In this document: piece after piece, positions 42,960 to 64,000 of the stretch
Layout of the letters: every line of letters starts with the position of its first letter
Position numbering within the stretch: position 1 is the stretch's first letter
Source: Maea johnstoni
Lineage: Eukaryota; Annelida; Polychaeta; Spionida; Magelonidae
NCBI GenBank assembly: GCA_963942565.1
Contig: OZ012693.1
Location: 2,401,401-2,465,400 of the forward strand
Reading direction: 5' to 3'
Length of the DNA stretch: 64,000 nt
Translations under genes and position numbers: made by a program
The notes under the pieces: generated by a model
Seen by the model: only the letters and a program-made list of their open reading frames with translations
Told to the model about the DNA's origin: nothing
Databases searched by the model: none

Positions 42960-43390
42960 TTGATATATGCATCTTTGAACAGCTGTCTTTTGAGTTGTCG
43001 TTTGAATATTGCCACATTCTCAGCTGCTAGGATATTATTTGATAGCTAATTCTATAGTTTTGGGGCACAGACACTAAACGATCTGTCGTCGTGGGTATTC
43101 ATGTTGTTTCTCAGCTCACAGAGTAAATTTTTATATGTGGATATCAGTATCCTGGGTTGTACATACTCTTTCAGCATTTCCCCCAGGTGAGAGGGTGCAG
43201 TTCCATGCAAACACTTGTAATTGTACGCCAGGAGCAGAATCTTGATTTCAATTCTCTTCTTGACGGGTAACTGACGGGTAACCAGTGGAGTTCTTTTAGT
43301 ATTGGAGTGATATGGTCATCCTTCTTTGTGAGAGTGATCACCCTGGCAGCGTTATGTTGTACTCTCTGGAGCTTACATACTAGTTGAAAC
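42960..43390 (-). mobile_element. CR1/L2-like LINE, C-terminal fragment
   Basis: Minus-strand translation gives the RT C-terminal signature VQHNAARVITLTKKDDHITP, then ILKELHWLPV, LLAYNYKCLHGTAPSHLGEM, and RSFSVCAPKL.N. These blocks follow the catalytic domain in CR1/L2/Rex-like LINEs. One small duplication (TGACGGGTAAC twice) and stops show it is dead. It sits just upstream of the Apple gene. Confidence 0.75.
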
Positions 43391-43394
43391 TGTC

Positions 43395-45860
43395 AAATAA
43401 AACATCCGTTGGACACCAGGTTTATCGAACCCTTCTAATGTGGTCCGAGAAATCAAAGTTTCCGAGAAATCAAAGATGATGAAAAGTATGATTATTTTCA
43501 TCATAATGATGGATCCAACATGTCAAGGTGTTCAATGTATGAATGCATTTACTTGAGATGAGCAATATGATGGTGTATTGAATGTATGAAGTTGATCAAT
43601 GAATGGATGTTCAATGTATGTAATGGAACTGCTTACTGCAAGAGTTTAATGACTGAGTGTTTAATGTGATGAAGTGTGGAATGCATAGTGGTGTTCAAAT
43701 CATAGAGTGTTCAATATAAAGAGTGGCTTAGGAATATTCCACTGTACATGCAGTTCCTCCTGAGTATTTAGACCTGAGAACTTAGAGAGAATCAATGCTG
43801 CGATAGCTATAGAAATTGCGATATGCAAATCGGAAAAATAATTAAAAGTCGATGCTCACTCAAATAAATACACATATTCAACAATGCTGCCGTGGCAGGT
43901 ACAGAAACACATTTTACGTGTATGTAAGCCTTAGGCAAATAAAAACTTGCACAGGTATCATAAATACATATTCTATCTAGGTATGGAAAAGTAATCGAAA
44001 AGATACCTGCTTCAAAATTAAGTTTATGTAAATAAAATCTCAAGAAAAATATAATGGAAAGCTCCGTTGGACAAGAACCATTATATCTGCTTAACATAAA
44101 TCATATACAAACAATATATATTTTTCATTTTGCGCATTTTCGCGCAATAACAAATGTCTTATTGACCGTTTAACAGGGCGTCATGGAGATTTGGCATAAG
44201 CCTACAGACTAAGTGACTGAACTGGACCAGGTTGGGAGTCTTCATACCTCTGGCAAATCCAAATAACGCCCTGGGGAGCAGTCAACAAGGCTTTGATATA
44301 CATACCCATGATTGGTGTGGAAAAGGCACCCCAAGAGTAAAATAATTTATTTTAAGCACCAGTCCAATTGACCTTTGCCAATTCCTGGCTGTCGAAACAC
44401 CCAATGGATAACACGTCAAGAAATAATCCAAGAGCATTAATGACCCACGTAACTTGCTAATCAAAGCTACGCTCAGTTTGGAGGTCATCGATGCATCCAT
44501 GCCTAGAAAACTGTGGGTCAATCAGGCGTGCTGTCGTGTATGATGCCCAGGCTGCCCATGCATTTAGTGAGGGAATTCAATGTCGGCACTGTAGAATGGC
44601 ACCCAATGTGAGCATCACATGAACTGTTTGTTATTTCCAACAGACCGCAAAGAGACTGCAGCATGGCAAATAAAGCTACCTCCAAATACACCAAAAAGAC
44701 CAGCAAAGACTGCAATATTGGAGAACCCTGGCAAGTGGATTACGCATAAGCAAAGAGACCAAGAACATCTTGACAAGGTGGCGCCTGTTGATGTACCGGT
44801 ATCCTAAATCGCCCACATATCCCCATACATGCGCGTGCCATGGATATGAATAGCACCTACGGTGCTAAAGGGACGACGTCATACAGCTCTATGGCGCGTG
44901 CAGAGTACAGCGCCCCCTATTTTTGATAAACGTAACAAAACCTCTGCTTTGCTCAAAACATTCTCCAGCGCCAGTGCGTGGAACAGGTAAACAGTGTTGG
45001 TATATCTAACAACTCAACAACACCATATCGTTACCTGTAGTAGAAATACAGGTTGTAAGAATAAAGCGAGGTCGGAGCATTTTCTTTTTGCAGCAAAAGG
45101 GGTCGAGGAACCATCCTCCGCATCGTCATCATATGTGGCAAGTCTGCGACGAATATATTTGGATATTTGGCATGGACATGTTTAGATCGCAAACACTCAT
45201 GCCCCCACAGTGTTGTTGCCATTCTTTGTTGAATTCCAGTTTTTGGATAGTTTAGATGGGTAAAGTTCCATGCAGCTCAGATATTCGATGGCATTTTTAT
45301 GCTTGCTGAACCGGAATCTTGCAACCGTGTGCTGGATTTGGATGTGCTGCACGCGCAGATCCTCAAGATCAATTCTATTTTCCTGTCTCTCCGGACAGAT
45401 GTGAAATTACATGTATGATCTCTAAAATCATTTCCAGACAGAAATACCACTAGCGATACCACGTGACAAATTTGTCAATCGTTCTTTGAGGCTTCAAGTT
45501 GTTGAAATAGTAGATTTTTTTTTATCTTCAAAGCCAAAAACCATCGTTTGACCAAAGGTATCTCGTTCGTGTTTAAACGATTGGCAGAATCTAATTATTA
45601 GGTTTCATTCTTGCATTTTGTCCATTGTATTACAGTTAATTTACCAATGGTGGCATTGCACAGAAGCCTAAACTTGTCCCATCTGAGGACAACACGTTTG
45701 CAAGAGGACGTCGTTTTTGCAAATATTGTGTTGACACACTTAGAGTGTGTCCGCATACACAACATAAGGCAAGGTATACAATTACATAAAGATATTGAAG
45801 TGTACCTTTTTCGCTTCTTAAAGGCATGTTCGGGTATTCGACAAGCTGACAGTGGCATCT
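43395..45860. other. intergenic, no gene seen
   Basis: 43490-43700 repeats GTTCAATGTATGAA-like words in a degenerate array. 44448-44598 is the partner of the repeat at 36.5 kb. Frames up to 96 codons have no domain and no splice support. Confidence 0.4.
44448..44598 (+). repeat. dispersed repeat, pair with 36.5 kb
   Basis: Second copy of the 150-bp repeat at 36515-36665, same orientation, moderately diverged. Confidence 0.5.
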
Positions 45861-45864
45861 AAAA

Positions 45865-46200
45865 CTTAAAATCCATTTAAATTCAGTTAAAATATACCAC
45901 ACAATAAGAATTCCATGAAACCTTCCGTAAGCTATCCTTGTCAGATCCCCTTTGGAAATCCAAAATAAAAAGGGGCGGGGGTCACCAGTCATCCCGTCCT
46001 ATTTATAGCTGTCGCCAAAGTGACGCTGCACATTCACGTCTAAAATTGAAAGTCCATTTAAAAGAATACCCCTCAATAAGAATTTTTGCAAACCTTGCAC
46101 AGGCTTTCATTGTCAGGTCCCCTTTGAATATCTATGAAAAGGGGAGTCACCAATCCTGTGGTCAATATAGGTTGTGCCAAAGCACACTCGGTCAGAAAAC
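45865..46200 (+). repeat. ~180-bp tandem duplication
   Basis: AAAATCCATTTAAA..CAATAAGAATT, TTGTCAGATCCCCTTTG and GGGG..GTCACCA occur at 45868-45990 and again, slightly changed, at 46047-46152. Confidence 0.65.
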
Positions 46201-46899
46201 CTCAAAAATGGAGACTTATCAACATGTCTAAGATGCCATGATGATTTCGTTTGATACTTTGGCTATGCAGTCTATGAGAGAAAACAATTTGATAGAAAAA
46301 TTTGACCTTCAAATGACCTTGAACTATGGAAAAACACAACAAAATATTTTGGCCTTGATATTTTCTCCGCATTTCCATGCTGGGAGGGTACCTTTACGAT
46401 GCTTAATGTATTCCTCATTAGATGACCGTTCAGGCAACATATAATTTGTTTAAGCAGAAGTTTCAAATGAAAGTAGGATAGAGGATAAACCGAGCCAAAA
46501 AGGTATACGGGGCCCGTAGGTAGGTAACACATCTTTATAGGTAACAAATATGTTGAAGGACAGTCTACAGTCTTCCAATGATGTGCCGTACATGGTGTGA
46601 CCAGCACCCCTTATACGTATTACTCATCACAATGCTTTGGTATGCATGAATGGATACATATTCGGTTTCGTAAACTACCTATCGATAAATTCCTTAAAAT
46701 CCCTATCACAGTGAAAAATTCAATGCATGCAGATATTCCGGAAGTGTCCGATCCTAGTATGGTCACTTATGCTAAAGTGACACTTATTAAGGACTGGTTA
46801 GTATTATTTTCCTCTGTTCTAGTATATTACAGTCCAGCTGTCAAGAACTCGATACAGATTTGGACACTTTAGAAGGGTTATTTTGTACGGAAGATTATA

Positions 46900-47180
46900 T
46901 AGGTTAGGGTCATTGACGCAATACATTTGCCCCCCCCCCTCCTCCATGTCACCAACACATAGGACATTGGCCGCATGGCGGAACGTGTAGGATAAATATA
47001 GTTTTCCATTGATAACATGCACTATTATTAGCCCCTTGCCTAGATGTCTCTCTGTTGCAATTGTTGGTAAGAGATAAGTGTGCTATTGACGCAATTTACC
47101 ACCCCCTTCCCCCACATCCCTGCCACTAACACATAGGATAGTGACATCATGGCGGGACATATATAGGCTTTCAATTAATA
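46900..47180 (+). repeat. ~180-bp tandem duplication
   Basis: ATTGACGCAAT, a C-rich run, AACACATAGGA and CATGGCGG recur at about 46912-46985 and 47085-47160. Confidence 0.6.
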
Positions 47181-47184
47181 ATAT

Positions 47185-47270
47185 TGTTGTTGTAGTTTAT
47201 TGCATGTCTATTGACTGTACTTTCAAGGTACAAAACCATGCCACACATTTTACGAAAAAAAACACTCAAA
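47185..47270 (-). repeat. LINE 3' tail fragment
   Basis: Minus-strand GGTTTTGTACCTTGAAAGTA then CAGTCAATAGACATGCAATAAAC matches the 3' ends of the LINE copies at 7.26 and 10.03 kb. Confidence 0.45.
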
Positions 47271-47602
47271 AGATAATACAAAAACACATTTATAAAAACA
47301 TATAAACACACACTCACACTAAATTGGTTTACTAACATGACCTTATTGAGGCAATTCAGTTTTCCAGAAAACCCAAGTCACACACCTCCCCCTCTCTCCT
47401 TCCCCCTACAGCCACAACCCTAACATACAATGCTCTGGATATTACATGGTGAGTAGTTGTCGATGATTGGATAGGTACAGTGTTGGATTTCTAAACAATG
47501 ATGCAACTCTCAGTCCAGGGAACCCTTACTATACGTACCCGCATGTATACGGTGAAAAGGTTGTACGATTTTCCTGTGGTTGGCCACCAATCATTATACG
47601 GC

Positions 47603-47817
47603 TTAACCATAATGCTGTTGGTGGCTAATTTGGTCGATACAAAAGGATACAAAAAAACTGAAAAGGTGACTGCAACCCTGGCATACGGGTACTCATCTGC
47701 GAGTATTCAGCAATAGCTATTTAATGAATATCAACATGAGATCGTTTAGATGATTTTCATACATCGTTGGGTCCTTGTGCTTTGGATAAAGGTAACCTTA
47801 TCAGTATGAAGGGTCAA
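47603..47817 (+). mobile_element. piggyBac-like MITE, copy 3
   Basis: A 215-bp element in the same orientation as copy 2, with TTAA at 47603-47606 and a decayed TCAA at 47814-47817. Internal landmarks such as GTGGCTAATTT, GGGTACTCATCTG and TTGTGCTTTGGA are shared with the other copies. Confidence 0.75.
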
Positions 47818-48690
47818 TAGCCGAATTATTGGTTAGCTTGTAAAGGGGCGATCATGACTTGACTTTTTAATTCAAATTTTGCATTTAGAATTTTACTCTC
47901 ACTATTCATGTGTTGAATTTGAAGTTAAATTTCATTTAAAGTCCCATACTTTAAAAACCTACGTCACTAAAAAATGTATTACAATTCGCAAATAATTTCC
48001 TCTGGTGAGCTTTTTCCTCATCATTCTATGAGAAGCGCTAGACCACCTGGGAATTGAGATACTCCTCCCAAAAACTATAAAGTTTCATCGTTTTTTAACA
48101 AACTCTGGACATATCATCTTCAACTTTTACAATATTTAGGTGCTCCTGTGGCGCGAAACAGGTCTTTAAAGAATAATCGACATTTGTTATCGATATGTTG
48201 ATATTCTCAGGTACCGCACCTTAATAACATTCACCTCGAGTAATCTATACATAAATTGTAGATAAACATGAAAGATAAACCTATATTGCAGGACATAAAT
48301 ATTTAGGGCATAACTATATGGAGAGTCAGTTTATCTAGCCCTGCTTGACCGAAATAACCAAAAGAGTTACACACCTTAGCCACCGTCCTGTCTAAGAATA
48401 GATAATTTACTTATTTCTGAACCGCGTGACAGGATATGTTTAGAGTTTAGAGGTAATTGTGCACCATGGGTAGATTTGGGTATTTTCAGATGAGGGCTTT
48501 ACGTCAATGAAATTTTTATGACGTCATAAGGGTTTTCCACTGTCTTATAACGTTGGCCGAACGCCCACAAAACACCCTTAGGGCGGGGCTTATTCATCTT
48601 GACCAATAGAAATCGATGATGCATATTTAGAGTACAAACCAGGCATGGCTATTTTGATGTAGTAAACAACAGCACCTGAAGGGTGGTGGG

Positions 48691-48699
48691 ATATATAAG
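48691..48699 (+). promoter_or_regulatory. TATA box of the LPMO-like gene
   Basis: ATATATAAG lies about 120 bases before the start codon and would place transcription start near 48722, giving a 5' UTR of roughly 95 bases. Confidence 0.6.
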
Positions 48700-48816
48700 G
48701 GTTGCATCTCGCTTGAGGGTCCACAGAGAGACGAAGGGCACTCAAGAAGGAGAAGAAAAGAGAAACAGTAACTAGACACAGTACAGTACCCAGTACCGAG
48801 ATACAGTGAAAAAAGG

Positions 48817-59669
<10,853 letters not shown>

Positions 59670-62600
59670 AATGGAAACACAAATGCATCATAAGCAAGTA
59701 CAATGACTATTCGTGGATGATGCTTAGAGGGGGTGGAAGAAGGGGTTGCGATATAATTTTGAGGTTACGTAGCACTATGGTTGAGGGATATCGATAGTTG
59801 ATAGTCATTTCAAAAGTGGTTGCCATAAAACTCGTCAAGTAGTTTCGTTGACAGCCCAAATACGTTTCTTCACAACCATTCTAACAATATAGCTACAGGT
59901 ATATTCACTCTACAACTGTACACATTTGACTCTTGCCTGTTTACCATCTGATTATCAGAGCACTTCTTTCAGTACAGATAATAAGTTACAATATATAATA
60001 AGATACATGTAATAAGATAATTAAAGCTAATACGCTTTATCATTGGGTTAGCACAAACTTGTTCTAATGGAATTTGGATGATTTATGTCTATTCAGTTTC
60101 GGTTTGTATAAAATTTTAAAAATTTGTATGTTTGTGTACACTTTGTATCTTGGAATGACAGGCAACAAATGTATAGCTTAATACGATAACCACACATATG
60201 TGAAGTTGCTAACATGTAAATACATGTACATCATGTGGAAGTGGTCTTCAGTTGTCTAGTTGACATTTTTCCTCCAAAATCAAAATTCTTATATTATTCT
60301 GTAGTAGTCCAGGTCACTATTTCCTGCTTTCTCATTGGTCAACAATATGTCATATTAATTGGCATGGTACTGGAAATTGAAGTCAACATATCTACAACTG
60401 AGAATTCATGACACCAAGTGTACAGAGGTGAATGTTGAGAATCTTTGTCTTCGTTGTTACTTAACAGTTTCGAAATAAATGTTCTTCGTCCACATATTAG
60501 TGTTTTGTTTTGTGTGAAACCAAAACTGAGCTGAGGTCTGTCGTGTCACTTGGTAACTAGCATACATATGTATAGACGTACATACCCATATACGTCCCCT
60601 GCGTCTCCGAACTCAAGCCTAAATTTAAATGGGTTTCGAGAAATTCATTCCTTTTAAAGTGAACTTTTAAAGTAAAGATTGACTATATGCACAAGAAAAC
60701 GCCAATAAAGTACGTGTTTCATGAAAACTATGATTTTTGAGAGCTCAAATACATGTAGTATAGACTTTTTTGTGATAGTTTTTTCCCAATTTTGCGGGGA
60801 TCCTCGCGCGAAAGTCAGAAAAGCTAAACAAATTGAATATCCTTATACATTATAGGGAACATCCATGTGTACGTAGGATATCTTTCATCAACTAAAAAGT
60901 TTTACTTTAAAGGTATCTACAGGAAGTTGAAGTCATTATCATTATGGATTGATGAAAATTCATCTTATAATACTATTTTTGATCACCTGATATGAATAAC
61001 AAGAGTAGATATAAAAAATGAAAAACAACAACAATGTGCACACATTTTCAATCAACTTTAAGCGCTCTAAGACACGTAGCAGAAATTGGTATTTCTGGCT
61101 TTCGGCATCGACCCTGGGAAATTTAGGAATTTTCATGCAGTTTTAAGATACATTCACATTAATAGAATGGGAACTGGAGTAAACACATGGCCTGACAACT
61201 TCAGAGATAACACGCAGAAATAGCCATGTGTGAAACATAATTGAAAAGGCATTTCTAAAACTAAGCAAAAAGAACACCATTCAGTCACGCATTTTGAAAA
61301 ATATATATTTCTTTACGTGTTTTATATGTGATTAAATATAATGCCATTTGGCTTTCTTCTTTTCCTTGTAACTAGATTGAAAACGTTATGTACATGTGCT
61401 ATTTTATTCAGCTCGCATGGGCTATAAACATACAATCCAATAGAATACAATACAATACAATGCAATTGCTATTTTATCGAAACAACTGCGTATATGTGAG
61501 ACCCTGACTGTACGCTCCAAAGGCAGAGGTGTTGAATCAGGCCTCGGTGTGTGAACTTCAGTTGGCTCTCCATAGTACAGCAACAACTGTATGCTCTGCT
61601 GTGCACGGCCTTGACCAACCCCTCCCCCTGTCTGACCCTTTGTACAGAGACGGGCTAAATTTGGCCAGAAGATGCTATCAGGATGAAGGGTCATTGAACT
61701 ACCTGATCGAATAGATAATGAACTGCTCGCAACAACGACTTCAGTGTATTCCGAGGTGGGTGTACACTGATGGGCGTGTGGCCACGGACTGCTAGCCGTA
61801 TCTCACTACTGCCAGGGTTTTAAATATCGGCCGGGGCAAGTGAGAAAGATGCCGGTGATATTTTGGATTAGGCGGTGGTTTTCGTCGCGTACTATGATTT
61901 ACTCCAACAGTTACAGATGGCTAGTCACAATATGGCAGAAAAAGGAACGAAAATTTAAGTACCAAAGTCCACATTCAGTCTATTCCGAAAATAACTCAAT
62001 GGAGTGGCAACTGATCTCTGAACAAAACATGTCTGTTGCGGAGGTCAACCCCATAGTAGAGCTGTATGGCTGATTGGTCATTGCTAGCACTGCATGACCT
62101 CCAGGGTCCAACTTACACATGGACCTTGAGGTTAGTAAGTGGTCATTCTTGGGTATGCAGGTTTCTTCCACCACTAAAACAAATCCATTATGGCAGAAAA
62201 CAATGCGAACCAAAGTAGTTGAGCCCTTTGGTGTGCTCTGCGTTTGACTGTGTTAAAGGTTAACCTTGGACTCAATTATCTCATTTGATGACATCATTTT
62301 GATTTCATCTTACGCAGGGACCCCTCCAGGCTCGAGTGGTCTAATGTATTACGATACGTGACATTGGGGTTAGTTGATTTTCCCAAGGATTCCTCCAGGG
62401 TTAATTTAGTCTGAATGGAGTGGATGATTTACTGATAAACATAGTTCTATTCCACTCAGTACATCTTCAGCAAGTGCCGACCGTATCGACGTATTTCTCA
62501 TTATAGAAATGGCACATTTGACGAGACTGCAATATGATTCCGTGTATACCATGCACCTGTTCTGTGCTTTGCTGGGACAACTCTCGACTCTTACCAGATA

Positions 62601-62775
62601 TTGAAGTGAGAGTTGTTTGGTGAATCTTAGCCATTGTCCTATGCAGTGACTGGGTGCAAACAAAGGGTTATTTTGAGTGGCCCCATCCTCTTGTTGTAGA
62701 GCATTGGCCCTCTGCCTTGTCACAGTGGTGCACTGACCGTGTGCAACAGGTCTGACTCAGTTTATCTCTTTTTCT
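59670..62775. other. 3' UTR and intergenic, no gene seen
   Basis: AT-rich with no recognised protein. A short LINE/SINE-type tail (ATACA repeats) lies at about 61425-61465. Frames at 61529-61714 and 61840-62073 were examined and have no recognisable domain. Confidence 0.4.
60474..60479 (+). promoter_or_regulatory. possible polyadenylation signal of the LPMO-like gene
   Basis: AATAAA in CGAAATAAATGTTC lies about 805 bases after the stop codon; a GT-rich stretch (TTAGTGTTTTGTTTTGTGTG) begins about 25 bases further on. Earlier signals are not obvious, but the UTR length is a guess. Confidence 0.35.
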
Positions 62776-62779
62776 AAAG

Positions 62780-62982
62780 GGTGACTACATAATGGGACTG
62801 ATGCTCACTTCTGTAAATAACAAAATAACATCACAGGCACTTACTTCCAAGTTTTCTAGTCTGGTTGATGGGATGAAGAGTATAGAATACCACGATTTAG
62901 CTGTAAACGCAAACATAGGACATCAGTTTGTCCTAAAAAAGGTGTTGAAAATTTCCGAGTTACATTTGGATCAGGAACAATG
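62780..62982 (+). CDS. candidate internal exon of an unknown gene
   Basis: An open stretch of 67 codons plus two bases, bounded by a pyrimidine-rich acceptor (TCTCTTTTTCTAAAG) and a strong donor (CAATG then GTAAGT). The peptide begins GDYIMGLMLTSVNNK and is not a recognised domain; GDY at an exon start is faintly reminiscent of class C receptor ligand-binding domains, but that is weak. A second acceptor at 63376 (CTTTGCAG) continues in matching phase and stays open to a stop near 63569, with cysteines at ECYQGVW. No upstream exon was found. It could be a chance open region. Confidence 0.3.
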
Positions 62983-62999
62983 GTAAGTTTGACAAAGTT

Positions 63000-64000
63000 G
63001 CTTTCCTGTTCACTCATTATTGATACTGGCTAAAAAAAAAGAGCTGGATATCTAGCTGACGGATATAATGATGGGTGTGTTTGCTCTCTTTACTTCAATG
63101 CCAGGCAGACTATTTTGTGTCATTTCTTTCCAATTAGAGACAGATTATTTTTGATCTTGAAAGTTTTTTGAGGTGATGGAAAAAAGTGAATATTAAGTTT
63201 AAGGTGATAGTATTTATGTAGATATGCTTTAGCTGCAATTCATGCATTTTCAAGTATTCTAGTAATATTTGCCTTTTTGTATCTAATATTTCATCTTCAT
63301 AATTATAAAACGGTATTGACGGTATTTTTCAACGAATATGTATTTTTGTATCTTGTCTTAACATGTAGCTTTGCAGGTCGCTGTCCAGGAGTGATATAAT
63401 CTTTACAAAATTAGCAAAAGTAAGTTCAAAACCGATTACCCCAATGAAATGTAAAGTGGGGTCCCATTTTCCCCTAGCTGAATGCTATCAGGGTGTGTGG
63501 TATGCAAGCGCCAAGCTCTTAGTGACCGATGGTCTGGGGGCTACCGGGCTACTCAAGGCACCCAGAAGCTAGACACTGAATAGCATTTTCAGCTATTTCC
63601 TCGCACTTGAAAATGAGACCTAATCAAAGACATATTCTTTCCACGGACAGCATATTTCTTTCCAAATACTAGTATTCAGAGACAGATTGTTTATGTTTCC
63701 AATTTTCAGAGACAGATTGTTTACTTCAAAATGTATATGCCCCCTCCCCTGGATATCAAATGGTTGATGTCTTAAATAATACAATTATATTATATAAGGT
63801 GACATGTTAGAAGCAATGCATTTTCCCACTCTTACATGCAGGGTGATTTGCATTGAAAAAGGGGCTATCATACATGCACTGTATGTATCTAGAGGCTCAG
63901 TCAGTAAACCAATAATGCCTGATCGATAATAGCAATACTTCACTAGAGGTATTGGTGTAGGTCTTCCTTTAAGGGAACACACACTGATATGTAAACTGAC
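63000..64000. other. right edge of window
   Basis: AT-rich. Apart from the possible continuation exon at 63377-63569 and a short duplicated phrase (TTTCAGAGACAGATTGTTTA near 63700), nothing is recognised. Confidence 0.35.

Noticed and set aside
61840-62073. 77-codon plus-strand frame
   Set aside because: No recognised domain, no splice support and no homologous copy in the window.

Overview
The window is animal nuclear DNA. Spliced genes with GT-AG introns, secreted modular proteins (Apple/PAN, EGF-like, thrombospondin type 1), an intronless TRIM-NHL gene, LINEs of several clades, tRNA-derived SINEs, a BEL/Pao element and very long TA microsatellites together suggest a marine invertebrate. 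A lophotrochozoan or a lancelet is likely, but the sequence alone does not decide between them. No rRNA gene, intact tRNA gene, CRISPR array or bacterial operon was seen.

Layout. 1-14.8 kb is gene-poor and made of repeats: SINEs, a 20-bp minisatellite, a hAT-like MITE, TTAA-flanked piggyBac-like MITEs, a 178-bp tandem array with nested insertions, and two 5'-truncated LINEs of one family on the minus strand (8.0-9.7 and 10.0-12.3 kb). 15.36-17.23 kb is an intact 623-codon TRIM gene (RING, B-box, coiled coil, NHL propeller), bracketed by two diverged copies of a ~345-bp direct repeat. 19-28 kb holds tandem repeats, a large TA array, a minus-strand signal-peptide exon with a TATA box (23.25-23.36 kb), an internally deleted LINE and a poly(A)-tailed LINE. 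28.8-34.2 kb is dominated by three L1/Tx1-like LINE fragments. 37.1-42.7 kb (minus) is a four-exon gene for a secreted Apple-EGF protein of 303 residues whose introns hold TA arrays and a ~920-bp purine tract. 48.7-59.7 kb (plus) is a six-exon gene for a secreted 491-residue protein with an N-terminal histidine-brace (LPMO-like) module, two TSP1 repeats and a C-terminal carbohydrate-binding-like domain. Its intron 2 contains a very young, nearly whole BEL/Pao element. 59.7-64 kb is mostly noncoding, with one candidate exon pair of an unknown gene near 62.8-63.6 kb.

How the genes relate. The Apple-EGF and LPMO-like genes are transcribed divergently about 6 kb apart and both encode secreted proteins, but nothing in the sequence shows that they work together. 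The TRIM gene is probably a cytosolic E3 ubiquitin ligase. The strongest candidate for something little described is the LPMO-like/TSP1/carbohydrate-binding fusion. Its exon phases all join cleanly and its mature N-terminus is predicted to be histidine, as a copper oxygenase needs.
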